A stretch of 64,000 nucleotides of DNA from Tyto alba (Eukaryota > Chordata > Aves > Strigiformes > Tytonidae), in assembly GCF_018691265.1 (NCBI RefSeq), contig NW_024881321.1, forward strand, positions 13,457,387-13,521,386. The letters run 5' to 3'. A program made the position numbers and the translations under genes. This document shows positions 50,388-62,800 of the stretch, piece by piece (the first letter of the stretch is position 1; every line of letters starts with the position of its first letter). The notes beneath the pieces are model-generated. The model was not told where the DNA came from. It saw nothing but the letters and a program-made list of their open reading frames with translations, and did no database searches.

Positions 50388-50560
50388 GGGCCCAAGTCAC
50401 TTCAGTTGCCCTTCTGAGGTTGTGACTCGGGAAAACACTTAGATGTGCTCTGCTTCATTTTCTCCATAAGTAAAATGGAAAAATACAGACCCACTCAGCC
50501 TTTTAAAAGTGCTTTCATGTTTAAAGAAATGAAAAGTGCTAAGTGAGTGGTAAATATTGT
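50388..50560 (+). mobile_element. MIR/L2-L3-like ancient repeat remnant
   Basis: The order is CCCAAGTCACTTCAGTTGCC (usual 'gcaagtcacttaacctctc'), then CTTCATTTTCTCCATAAGTA with AAATGGAAAAATACAGACCC (usual 'cagtttcctcatctgtaaaatggggataat'), then AAAAGTGCTAAGTGAGTGGTAAATATT (usual 'aaagtgctaagt...'). This co-linear set is characteristic of the 3' halves of amniote MIR and related LINE tails. The family-level name is uncertain. Confidence 0.5.
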
Positions 50561-52799
50561 TTGAGTAGATTAATACTTGTGTGATCAATATACATTATGA
50601 GACTGCTCTTACTCATCATGTTTCCCACAGCTAAGGGAATGCAAGAAATAATAATATTATGATGATTATAGCTAGTAGAAATGCCCCTAGTGAAGGCTGC
50701 CAAGTTTCTTAGAACGTAGGGCAAGCTGTGTTCTCATTTACTTACACTTTAGCGCAACTTTTACTGTATGAATCCAAAATTATGCCTGTCATTTGAATCA
50801 TACTGGCTCAGGGTTTTTATTAATTGGTGTTTTGTGTTAACTTAATTTTACTAAATATTTCAGTGAAAAACTTTTTTATTGGTATTGAAAAATGAGACAA
50901 ATTAGAAGCAAGTCATTTATCTAATACTAATAATGAGAATTCTAATAATTTCTTTGAAGAGCTTTATGAAGGCTTTGTGCTACAACCTGATACAAAGCAA
51001 AGACAGAGTATCAAGATCACAGAGCACTGTTTTGCTAGATCCATGAAAACAAGTCCAAATAGATTTCACCGATTTACAAGTTTTAAAAGGTTATATGCAT
51101 TCAAAATTTAGGGCATATCTCTTCTGATAAAGAAGTAGACTTTAGCTATCAGTATGTAAAACATTCCTACAAGCACCAGCAAGAAAAATAATGTTCTAAA
51201 TATCTGTAGAGTAACCTTGACAGTATAAAAATATTTTCAAATTTTAGATTTAAAACACTTGATAGCAACCCTGCCAACAAATACTAATCAGAAGTATCAT
51301 TATCTAGATGATTTTTATAGAAAGTCGGCATATGGAAGAATTTCTTGTAGTTTCTTTATATTCAGAAAGGATAGCAGTAATTTTTTTAACAGATAAGAGC
51401 AACCTGTTATTTTTCAGTAGGTGACTCATAATACCTAGATGATTACTATCCTTAGAAAAAGTTAGATCATCCAAAGTACAGTAAAAGACAAAAAGTAAAC
51501 AGAAATCTCTCATGCAAAATCCCTTGTTCATTTATTTCTAATGCATTTGAATCCATAGGAATAAGCTCAGGGTTCTGGAAGAATGATACCAGAAGCAGGC
51601 CCTTGAGTAAGCCTATCAGTTCCTCCAAAGGTTGCAAACCTCATGGTCTACCTGTCACCCTCCTTTCTCAGAGGGCCTGTATAGGAAAAGGCAAGTGTGG
51701 GCAAAGATGAATCTATGGAGATTTTTACACTGGAATAAGCAGTTCCTCTTTCTGCAGATGGTGGATCCACAGTCCATTTGCCATTCGCATTCTGTTTTGA
51801 GAGCTTCAAGACAATCATAAAAGCGTGAGTAACTCTTACATGTGGACTTAACAAAAATTAGGAAAGGAAAAAAAGACCCATAGCTCAGAATATAAAGTAG
51901 TTCTGAGTAGACAGGTAGTTTTTTGAACATTAACATTTCTTTGCTTGTCTGTAGTTTCCCAACATTTTCTCACCGTAGTGCCAGACCTTCCTTGACATAA
52001 ATTGTTGCTTAAGTTATTAAAAAATTTGGGGCAAGCCAGCATAACAAAGTACTTATATTTAGACAAAGCTAGCCTGACACAGAAATAAACAAGGGTACAC
52101 TCATCTATAAAAAAAAAAGAGAAGATAAGCCAAGAGCTAAAAAATACAAGCACTTTTAACTCATAAGTGAAATAAAATCACTGTGATAATCCTTACACTA
52201 ATACAAAGGTAAGGTAAAAGCTTGCTAGTTAGCCACCTGATCTAAAGCCACTGTTACATTAAAGAGTAAGAAGAAATCCAGAAGAAACATTCATGCAACG
52301 CTCACTCTTGTTAATTCTAGGATAAACATTACTTTTCAATAAGAAAATACAATTTTTTGCTCCTTAATTTCATTAAATAGTGAAAACACTTGTACTTCTT
52401 TTAAGTATCTTTGAAGAGTTTGGCACTAGTCCTAATGCTTTACAGAAAAAAGTACCCTTTCTATCTTTTAAAGCAAGAACAGTTAAATGCCAGTCATCTT
52501 CTAGGAAAATTGGTCTTTACCTTTCCTGAATTCATTAATCATTGAAGTCCACCTAACACTGCAGTAGTTCATGTATGCATGAAATATGAGAATGGAAATA
52601 AATTTACCTTCAGTAGATCTGGTTTTGTCTTTATTAATTTAAGGAACAAGTATGTTTTATTTATCTATGTACAGGTTATGGGCCAGAAACTTTTGCTTAT
52701 GGACCTCACTTTAGGGGCAAACCAGTGAATCTGAAATTCGCCAACAGCCTGTGGATTCAAAGTATTATATTCTGAGTCCTCCTTCTGTGGGAACTAGAT
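50561..52799. other. AT-rich gene-free DNA
   Basis: A short stretch at 51758-51824 is bounded by splice-like signals (see findings), but no gene is supported. The rest is featureless. Confidence 0.55.
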
Positions 52800-52870
52800 C
52801 CTAATACAAGAGGTGCTGAGCAACTCAGAAAGACTCTCTGTCTTCAGTGGGAGCTAGGTGTAACTTCTGT
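52800..52870 (+). mobile_element. Possible ancient CR1/L3-type 3' remnant
   Basis: AAGAGGTGCTGAGCAACTC followed by TCTTCAGTGGGAGCTAGGTG resembles the 'aggtgctgagcaccc ... cttcaatgggagctgtgggtg' phrase widespread in sauropsid LINE tails. It is only about 70 bp and diverged. Confidence 0.35.
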
Positions 52871-55800
52871 ATACCAGTTATCTCAAGATATGTATTCAGA
52901 TAGTAGGGAAAAAAATGAAGGGGTTATCAGTTTGGAAAACTTAGTTCAAATTCACCTTTTTCATATATTCTCTAGTTAATCCAGAATAAGAATTTCCTAA
53001 ATATTTCCTATATATTTAAAAATTAATTAAGTTTGTAATGTTATTTCTCTAATTTCTTTTTAATAGTAGCTGAAAAGGAAACTGTACATACACAAGCAAA
53101 ATATTAAGAATAACAAAGAATCCTGGTAAAACCACAAGCAAGCCGAACTCCTTTCATTTGATCCTTTGCTAATAACAAACCAAAAAGACTTTGGCCAACA
53201 AATGGCTTAGGTAATTTTATTTTTTTTAAATTGAAACTTCATAATTGTCTTAACTGCAGAATACTCTGCTTAATTACCCGATTGTCAGTTTCTGTCTGCA
53301 TCAGTGCTATGAAGTACAAATGGCCTAGCCTCTAAACCTACTAATCTGACAGTTTGACCCCTGATAAATTAATGTTATAATCTATAGCTTGCTGCCTTTT
53401 GCTTTAGCTGTCTGTTGCATGTTTGGATAAATATCTGCCTTGCAGAAACATGCAAATCACATCATGTGCAACTGGTTTGAACTGTTGTGCAACCACAGGA
53501 CACTGAGTCACTCTGGGGAAAAAGTTAAAATGAACTACAGTAGATAAATGTAAATTTCAAGGGTTTTGACATTATATTATATTTAAATTAAAGGGACTGT
53601 TATTCGGGTTCCTTCCTGCTCTGAACCTGCTGTTTTTTCCCTTTCAGAAGATTCTGATAAAATACATGATCATCCTCTACTAAGGCTCTCAATTCCTCTT
53701 CAGTGCAGACAGCAGGGTTTATATGATAAAATTTTAATGATGATGGTCCTGCATAGCAATGTGAGGTACCAGCACATTTTCAATAATGCTAGGCGTCTGT
53801 TAGGACTGGTATCAGGTGATATTCCTACTGCTGAATTCTGCGTGTCCTAAGAGGCAGGCTTCAGGGAGATAGAGGCAGCACCAGAGAAAGCTCCATTATC
53901 ATGCAGCAGTCATACGGATGAAATGGAGACTTATGAATCCCTGCCAAAGAAACTATATTATGGACTGTAAATTAAAATGGGGGCTTCACACACAGTGAAC
54001 TACATGCTAGAGAGACTGATTTCCAGATTGGCCTGTCTATTCAGGCCCAGGCAGCTGTAGAGACCACCCCTCGTTAAGCGGTCCTGAGCTCTCCACGAAA
54101 CTCAGACATTCTAGGTTTGAAAAGGCAACTGCCAAAGCTTTCATAGTCACAGTGAAAAAAGAACTCTCAGCTGTTTCAGCAGGCATTTTACTTGCAGCAT
54201 ACTATTGTAGTATGGTGACTGGGGCATAGTGGCTTCGTTCTCAGATGTAGTTCCATTGCCTTCCACACAGAGACTTCAGTTTTACTTCTCTGCAAGTCAT
54301 AGTGAGTTGCAAGCTCAAACAACCAGATTTTAGTCTCTGAATTACTGCTTCTGTTCATGATTCAGTCCTCTCAGATCTGCCACTGCACACTGGTGATACT
54401 TCTACCTGAATGACTAAACCCAAATAATTAAAACTGTTTACTATGTTTTGGTAAGCATCTTCCAGAAGGCTCCTCAGGGAAAAATACAGTTTTGAATGAG
54501 AAGAACTAGATCATAAGATGTGAAAAAAGTTTTTTAAAACTCTGAGGAACAGCAAGCCTGCCCACAAACCAGTAAGATAAAGGGATATATTCCACCCTGC
54601 ACTACTCCTTGCATATGCTAGTGTTTTAAACAGGGTGCACGTGATACAGCTTGTAAGATTAATGTTGAAATATACTTGAATATGCAACCGGTATGTCCAA
54701 TGGCTAGGGCTTTCCCAGGGAAAGAGAAATGTATAGCACTTTTTCCAATAGACCATAAACCCAACACGATTATTTCCTTTTCACTTTTCACCCATCTAAA
54801 CAAAAAGCTCCACATAATAAAACATAAAATAGATTTACTAATCACACATGTCAAGTCAGCTTTGAGAGGCTCACTCTCTCGTATTCTTTATTTTATTCTA
54901 TATTCCTTTGGAAATTGGCTTACACCCTTAAGAAAAAGATAATTTGTCTTAGCCCTCCAACCCTTCCCAAAAACTTGAAAAAAAGAAGCAAATAAAAAGC
55001 AAAAAGCTTCTCTTCAACTGCCCTGAAACAGGAAAAAGAATACAAATTAACTTTTTTTTTCTGCTTATTTGTAGAATTTAAAATGATAAAATTCACTTCA
55101 CACTTTAAATCTCTACAAGGACACTTTGCCTCAAGTGAAAGTCATTCCACATGGACCATTTTGTGCTTGTCTAATGTGTAAATGTGCTGTTTTATGTTGA
55201 AGTAAGTATAAGCAACTATACAGTGCATATACAGTAACTCAGCTATCACTTGAGCCCCACAAGTGCCATGCCCTAAGGCATGCTGCAGGCCATGCTTCAT
55301 AACGCCAGCAAAGTATTTTCAGTGGACTATCTGCAGTGGCATAGCATATAACAGAATAAATTCTAGACCTGATGAAGCAATATGTTCCAGAAAATACATT
55401 TTTTCTGGAAGGCACAAAGATAACTCATTGTGAGGCCATTTTTGGGGGCATATCAGTCATGTTTTAAAGCACATAAAGTTCTGATACAAAGTTCTAAGTA
55501 AGAGATCTGTTCCTTGATATATTCTTGCTTTTCCATGGACATGTTTCTGTTGGCTTTTCCAGAATAACAATATTAAAGACAGGCAGCACACCACCATCTT
55601 CCCATCAGTGGTGAAGTAGTGCTGGAAAAACACATATGGGTATGACTCTATGAATAAGGGTCTTTGTAGTGAAGATCTTCCCAGATCCACAGTGACTAGT
55701 ACCAGGCAGTACATAGCACTGATAACACACAGCATAATGGATGATAGTCTGAACCACATCTCCTAAAGGAAAGGCAAGAGAATAGCAACTTTACAACTTC

Positions 55801-55896
55801 AGGAGGTTGCAAAATGTAACCAGACCATTTTACAGCACATGGAACCAGTCAAGCCAATGTTTTTTGATTTAGTCACCTACAACTGCAATTTCAATG
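52871..55896. other. AT-rich gene-free DNA
   Basis: I see no repeat or gene. A GACCAC...GCGGTC imperfect inverted repeat at about 54060-54083 is short and probably incidental. The minus-strand open frame at 55457-55759 has no recognisable domain. Confidence 0.55.
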
Positions 55897-55916
55897 GCGT
55901 GCACCACTGTGCACGC
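55897..55916. repeat. Perfect 8-bp GC-rich inverted repeat
   Basis: GCGTGCAC at 55897-55904 pairs with GTGCACGC at 55909-55916 around a CACT loop. Each arm contains a GCGTG core of the kind bound by AHR-type bHLH-PAS dimers. It lies about 80 bp before the GC-rich block. Confidence 0.85.
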
Positions 55917-55980
55917 AGGAAAGGATGCACAACTGGAGCACAACTTGTTGTGAAGAACAGGTGCTACCACTCATCATCAC

Positions 55981-56280
55981 CATTTACATCAACCGTCCTG
56001 CCTGCATCCAGCTCTCCTCCTGCTGGTCCAGACCTTGGCCTGACTCCCAGACGGGCCTCAGCCAGTCCCCAGGGAGGTGTCCAATGCCCAGGGCTGGGGT
56101 TGCCCCCACGGCCTCCCAGCTGCCCTCCTCCTGGTTGGGGCGGTGAGGCCCTGCCCTGCCCTGCCACCCAAATGGGGACACCCTCAGCTGCAAGCCCCAG
56201 CCCACAGTGAACCACTGTCCCGTGCAGGGCCCAGGCAGCAACCAATTCCAGAGTGCAAGAGATGGGGTGACCACAAATAG
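55981..56280. other. GC-rich, CpG-poor block
   Basis: By count the 300 bp are about 65% G+C (one 60-base line reaches about 77%), yet they contain only about five CpG dinucleotides. This is therefore not an unmethylated CpG island. It has a short CCCTG triplication near 56150-56165. Open frames through it are Pro/Ser/Gly-rich purely from composition. It could be an old decayed LTR, a GC-biased repeat or transposed DNA. I do not recognise a family. Confidence 0.6.
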
Positions 56281-59200
56281 CTATTTAACAAAGCAAATAA
56301 ATGGTCATGATTTTGGCGATAAACCCAAAAGCTCTTCTTTTCTTATGTTAGATTTTTTCCTATCCTATGCCCATAGTGATGCTAGGTAAATCAGAGTGTG
56401 ATTTTCTTTTTTTTTCTTATTTAATTGTTCCAGTTGATTTGCTTTGCACAGCAAAGCTCCTCACTGAGCTGAAGTCTCCTTATACACAAGCACCTACACC
56501 ATGCATCTGTAATCATACCCTGTAAATGGCATCAGCAAAAGAAAGGAGTGACATTTTTTCCTCTTGATCACAACAGAATAAACAACATTTTAAAGGTTAA
56601 ATTATTCAAATTCTACAGTTACCTGTAAAAAAAAATGACGTCTTTTCTGTACCTTCAGATTTCTTACATCCAATTATTTTGATTTTTTTTTATTCTGTCC
56701 CAGGCTTCCTGACTACTGCTGTTAAGGGGCAAAAAAAAAGTGTTGTAACTAGTGGCAACTCATTTACTTCCACTGATAGCTACAGCTCCCGATACAAGAC
56801 TTTCAGCTCAACTCAGAGAAGGTAGATGAACTATACAGCAAGTTAGTAAAACGGAAACAGACAACACCTAAATGCATATCACAATGCCTTGTGCACTAAG
56901 AAAATCCTATTTGTGTGTCAACTTTAACTTTTTTAAGGTCATAGAAATGTATCAGTCATGGGGAAGAAATATGCAATGGTACTTAGTCTCTGTACAGATT
57001 AAGGCTAAATTAAATAAAACAAAGCTAGGGAATTCAGTCTGAAATCCTGTTTTAATTGATGCAAATCTCTGGAATCCCACTGTTGCCAATGCTACCAGTT
57101 ACTCCACAAAGTTGATGGAACATTACTGGCTCACACCAGCAAAAAATCTGGTCCTTCGATGACAGAAAAGACTATATGGTATTCAGAAAAGATCATATAA
57201 TTTCTAAGGGTTTACTGATTTTTCATTTTCTGATCCTGTGATTATCTATAAAAAAAAAGTAAAGCAAAATGAAACAAGGGATTCTGAAAAGTACCTATGT
57301 GTGATCATGCAAGGAGAATTTAACACTCCCCTTCCTTAGTATCTTTCCTGTCAATCCCTTACAGCCCACTTCCTTTGCCTCCCAGGAGCTCACCTGCTGC
57401 TGATCCTCCTGCCTTTATCTTTGATTTTGCATGGATTATCTGTGATGCAGGTTTACGCATAAAGATCCACTGTTTGTTAAATTAAAAAATACAGGAATTT
57501 GAGAACTGGAAAGCAACAGAGTATGACAATCCCAAATATTCTGTCTATTCCTTATCAATCCATGAAAGCTATACTTTTACATCTAGACCTTTTGATCCAG
57601 ATCATTCTTTTACCACATTTTATGATGCTGTTCCATTTCTCAGGTTGCAAAAACATTAATTCTTTCTCATGGTTACAAAAAAATAACTAAAAGGAATCAG
57701 GGAAAACAGCCATAGCACATTGTGTAAAGTAACATTATGACTAAGCTGATAAAAAGCGATGCTGACTGAGGAATTTAAAGTTTTTCAAAACTTTTGATCT
57801 TGTTTATACATGTGCAGGTTTGATGTGAAAGCTTGATGTCAACTGTAAAGAGAAACATCTCTCAAGACAAAAATAAAAAACAGACCTCCTGTTGAAATGT
57901 ACTCAATGATAACCAACAAGTTTCTGATCTTGAAGAGAACATCATGTGAGTGTCTTGCATTTAATATTATCTTATGCCAAGCAGCCCTACTTTTTCTTCT
58001 CATTATATTTTCTTCATAGATAAGTGTTTGGTTTCACATATTTGATAAAAAAGAAAGTTGTTGGAGCAGATGTTCAGTAACCTTTATTAGAAAAACTACC
58101 CAGTCATATTTACTTTGCATATGGGTCATGAGATAACATACTGCTTTGTGAGGATGTTTATGCAAAGTAAATATAACAATTATTCTTTTCATTTGTGATA
58201 ATCACCATTATTAATAGGCATATTCATAATAACCCCTTTGTATTTAACTCTAAGCTCTAAGTCAGCTGAGGAAAATCTAATCTTGTCATTTCAAATATTT
58301 CTAGATTTAATTTGTTTTCTCTATTTATTACTTTTAACTTTGGTTGCAAAATATCAGTAAAAAAGAAGTTATTTAATATTTAAGCATTATATGAACAAAA
58401 GGATCTTCGTGCAAATTAGAGTTTTTCCCTTGTGACGGTATTATAAGGCATAAAACATCTAGTATCTAACGGTATTTGTTAAAAAAGAAATAATTTGTTT
58501 GATGATATTATACTGGTGATAATAGACAAATAATATCTGAAACATTTTGCCATTAAAAGGATGCCGGTAGTCTTTGCTTCTAACAAAATAATCTTCATAC
58601 ATATGCAAAATTCTTCCAAATAAGATACCGTATTGATTCTATATAACAAAAGAATGACTTGTGTATTTGCTTCTAGTGGCAACACAAAGGGCTTTGGAAA
58701 TGGCATCATTATGGAATTGTTCTGAGTTTATGGGTGTGGGGCGGGAGGGAAGAAGTTGTTCTTATTTTTAAAGAGAAATCCAGAGACAGCCTAGATATGC
58801 CACATGTGAACAAAAACTGATGTTCAAATGTCACTCATGACCTGACACAGACAAGGAGAAGTTGACATACATTTTGAAGCATACAGAAAGGCTGGAGAAA
58901 TATTTTATCTTCAACTAGTTTATTCATCTTTTGTATATTCATAGAGTTTAAAATGCATTCCACCTGTCAGTGTTCTTCTAATGAACCCTTTGGCAATATC
59001 TGTAAGGTAATGGAAAAGGTTCATTATACTTGCATGGAGCAACATAAAACGAATGTTCAAAAATCAGAAAAGATTACAGGGAAATTTATTAGTGTTTGCA
59101 ATGTTAACATGTCTTTTACTTCTGACCTTGGTCAGACATTCAGGTAAATTTGTATATGTGCTTTTAAAGTATGATTGCTTGATAAAACCAAAGTATGACA

Positions 59201-59519
59201 GTACATTATCAGCACAGTATTTTTAAGCATAAGATCTAATGGGTTTCTATATATACAGATATATTAACCCCATGTGTGAATCACAATCATTATAGGGAAA
59301 TAAGGTCAGGAACCTTGTGTAAAATTTTTAAAATTTTAATGATAATGAACAAAATGCAGAAGTTCTTTAATGACAATGAACAAAAAAACTAGTGGGGAAT
59401 GGAAAAAGAAAGTGGCATATGGAAAAAACACATGGGAAATAAGATTATTCCAGAGTAGGCTGGAAAACCACAGTTTTCCAGTGGAAGTGATTAACTATAT
59501 TGTATATTTGCCAAGTATA
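56281..59519. other. AT-rich gene-free DNA with a long inverted repeat
   Basis: The only structured element is the 16-bp inverted repeat at 58106-58174. A short G-rich GGTGTGGGGCGGGAGGG stretch occurs at about 58733-58749. No gene. Confidence 0.6.
58106..58174. repeat. Perfect 16-bp inverted repeat with 37-bp spacer
   Basis: ATATTTACTTTGCATA at 58106-58121 is the exact reverse complement of TATGCAAAGTAAATAT at 58159-58174. Each arm contains a POU-octamer-like ATGCAAAG next to a forkhead-like GTAAATA. The arms do not extend further in either direction. Confidence 0.9.
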
Positions 59520-59840
59520 TTATTTGCATTTCAGATTTATTTAAGTCAATGGGTTCTCCCTGAAGGCTCCATAAAAGGGATGAGTTTTGAAGAGTTATTT
59601 GAATGAAGACAAAAGGCAGTGATTTAACTCGTGAATAGAAATCCACCAAAGTTAATAGTGAGATCCAGAATAAAAGCCCAGAAAGAGAAATATATTAGGA
59701 CAAAATAGAGAACAAGAGATCAGTAAGAGACACTTTGTAATAAGGAGAATTGGGGAAGAAGCAATCTATAAAAATAAGCAACTGCAGAGCTGTGAACAGC
59801 TTTGAAAGAGAAGGTTTTCAGTCTAATATAAAGTTTGTTT
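59520..59840 (+). mobile_element. Ancient amniote LINE-type repeat remnant
   Basis: Phrases in order are AAAAGGGATGAGTTTTGAAG with AGTTATTTGAATGAAGACA, then CTCGTGAATAGAAATCC, then TTTGTAATAAGGAGAATTGG and GAGCTGTGAACAGCTTTGAA, then GGTTTTCAGTCTAATATAAA. They parallel a repeat I recall from several amniote genomes: 'gggatgggttttgaagagggatttgaaggaggat ... ggcgaatagaatc ... gtaataaggctggagagg ... gccttgaatgccaa...'. The co-linearity over roughly 320 bp is persuasive. The family (L2-like) is from memory and uncertain. Confidence 0.5.
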
Positions 59841-62800
59841 GCATTAACAGATGTCTTTTCATTGACTACAAGGGATTTATGATCAGACCATATGAATTTC
59901 ACCTTGGTGATCTGAAGGCATTTTCTTTTTCTTTAAGCCATGCTACCAGGAATACAGTCTGTGTCAAAATATGATCATAACTAATGTAAACTGTGTATCT
60001 GTGACTTCATTGTCCAACCTACAGTGCATACCTTCCATTGAATGTTAGACAAAGTGATAAATGAATGCCGTTAGAACTTTAAAATTAGTATGTATTAACA
60101 TACAGAACTACTCTGTTCTTTTCCAAACACAGACCAGCAAGCAGATCTTGCTAAAAGTTACTGAGGAAGTTGCTATTTCAATCTGCTGATGCCTCACCGA
60201 AATTCAGTGAATCATAATTTAACATGAAGAACAAGGACTCATCACATAATCCAGACTGTATTTTCTGTGTATACATGTAGTTAAATCCCATACAAATTGA
60301 CAGCATTTTAGATTAAGACACACAACATCTTACAGTTAAATGAAATGCCCATACACTAAAAAGTAAATGTAATTCTTTTTCCTGAAATTGAGAGTTATGT
60401 AGGCAGTGTCCCATCCAAATTTAGGTTGGGTGTACTAGAATTCTAATAGCAGGTAATCTGAAGTGCTCATTAGAGATATGCAAGTAATTCATTACCTAAA
60501 TGTGTCTAATTTAACCATATTTTTCCCTTGAATGAAGCCTGTCCTAGTGGAAATTAGTGATCTAGCCCACACACTTCCAATCCTGTCGGCACTTTCAGTT
60601 TACATTTGCAATTTTTTTTAGAATTCTAAAAATGACTTTCTCTGTCTTCTAGTCTGATCTCCACTGGGTATTTATATGCAGCAAGTATAATTATGCTTTT
60701 GGCAAGCTAGTGAAAATTAAACCCTTACAAGCAAAGGGAAAAAAAGAAAAGGGGGTGAGGAAGCAAGGAAGAGGAAGAAAATCCAGTTTATAGTGAACTT
60801 ATCACAAGCTTACTTGTGTATAAGCAGAAGGCAGCTACATATTGTAATCTCGCAACACACTTCTAGGAGATGGCGACATTTAGCTCGTGCTTACTGAAAG
60901 CTGAGGATGGGTATTTTATTGATTTGAACACAGAGTGTATCTACTGGAAGATACTAAAGTAATGACTTTGGCAAGTTGTCTTGTTTTAAATATCAAATCA
61001 TCTACTCCTAAAAATCCAATCTCACTGACAAGCAGGGACACCATGTATGGTAGGTCTTGCAGCACTACATACATACACGATATGCTCTGCACTCTGATTT
61101 TCATACACATCACTTTTGCATTTTTTCCCTCAGTAACAAAATAACAACTCCTGATAGTATACCACCCTGCTGTCTGTTTTAATTGAAAACTTTACCAGAC
61201 TTTGTTCTTTCAAGAGTTGTAAAAACCTAACTTAAAGTGAGGCAAATACTAGATGAGGTATTTGGAGGAATTCAGCAGTGTAACACTTTCCTTCCTATTT
61301 CATACAGTCCAGCATCTTCACAGCACCCAGGAGCCTGAGAGCTAGGAAATCCCACCATGCTGTGTACAGATGCACTGCTTCAGAGGAGGAAGGGGATGTG
61401 AAGATCCTTTCCTTCAAACCTCAGAAAAGCACCCCAAAAGAAGCCTATTCCATGCAATGGTTAAAAAGAGAGTGTGTCCTGAAAATGATCATGGAAGTCT
61501 CTACAGTGCCACCAAAGGTAGCCCTGAATGTTGTACTCACATGACTAGCCTGGGATGTTTACAACTAATTTTTGAAGAACACCTTGTGAAACTACCTTGT
61601 CTTTACTGACTGGTCAGAGCAACACCAGCCATCCATCCTGTGCCAGGGTGTCTTTAACAGCAATCCTCACACTCTCAAATACAACCTGAACAGTTTCCAC
61701 AGTGGCAAGTTTTTCTACTCAAATGTGTCTTTCACAGTTAATTCCTCTTGAAGAAGATGCCACCATAAATCTCATAAAAATTTCACTCCATAGAAAAAGC
61801 TGACAGTCTCAGCTGCCTAATTAGGGCAAAGAAAGGCCACTTTCAATGGCTAAAATGTCAGCAGCATAATTCCACAATAGTTTTAGCAGACAAAAGTATT
61901 CTGTATGAGTGAAACCATCTGAAACTGTTTTGTAGTGAGTATGAGCTGTGGCTTTGTTTGGCAGAATATAGATTGAAATGTGCACACTATAGATGAAAAA
62001 ATTCACAGCCACAAACAGTTAACGGATTCCTTCATATATCAATACTCTTTTGTCATTAAAGTATACTTCTGCCTACAATAGTGGTCAAAGATAATTCGCA
62101 ACCTGCTGTAAGAGAAACTATGAAGAGAATTAGCCTTCATGGTACTACTCTTCAAATCCGCTTGCCCCTGAAATGGAATAAATGAAATTTGGATTACTGC
62201 AAGAGTGTGTGTTTTGCACACAGAAGCCACAGAAAGCAGCATTACTGTAAGCCTGCTGGGAAAGTACAATAAAAATAAATCAGAATGAAAGAAAGCACTG
62301 TGTTTAATACATAAAGATGGAAAGCCAGAATGAAAGGTTAGGAGTTGGGAGCTTAATGGTTATTGTCCTATCATATTTTAAGAATCTGATCTTCATTTTG
62401 CCAAGGTAAATATAGTGCCAAGTAAACATAGGTCCATAATTCTAGCCTTAATACTTACTTATGAAGATGTTGGGTGTTATTTACTTGGCAGAACAATCCT
62501 TAAAATAACAAAACATGTTTTGTAAGAACATTGTGTAAAATGAAGGTTAAACTGAGTTCCTTATTTATTCAGAGGGTTCTTGTTTGTCAGCAAATGATGC
62601 AACACAGATCTAAGTGGAAGCAGGGTGGAAAACCGTTACACAGACATGAACATGTTTCATGATAAGGAATGGATAAACCACTTAATTGAAGGGGGGGAGG
62701 ATGACCTTTCAGCAGGAAATCAGTATCTGAGGTGTGAGTCTTTAATCACCATTTTGAGAAACATGAGAAGCTACAGCCAGAAAAGCTGTCCAGACAAGAG

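Noticed and set aside
54060..54083. GACCAC...GCGGTC imperfect inverted repeat as a transposon end
   Set aside because: Only five of six positions pair, and there is no partner end or target duplication.
55839..56210. 123-codon ATG frame with Pro/Ser-rich C-terminus
   Set aside because: The Pro/Ser richness is what the GC-rich block gives in any frame, and the opposite strand is equally open. No domain seen.
55981..56280. CpG island promoter
   Set aside because: High G+C but only about five CpG in 300 bp, far below the ratio expected of a CpG island.
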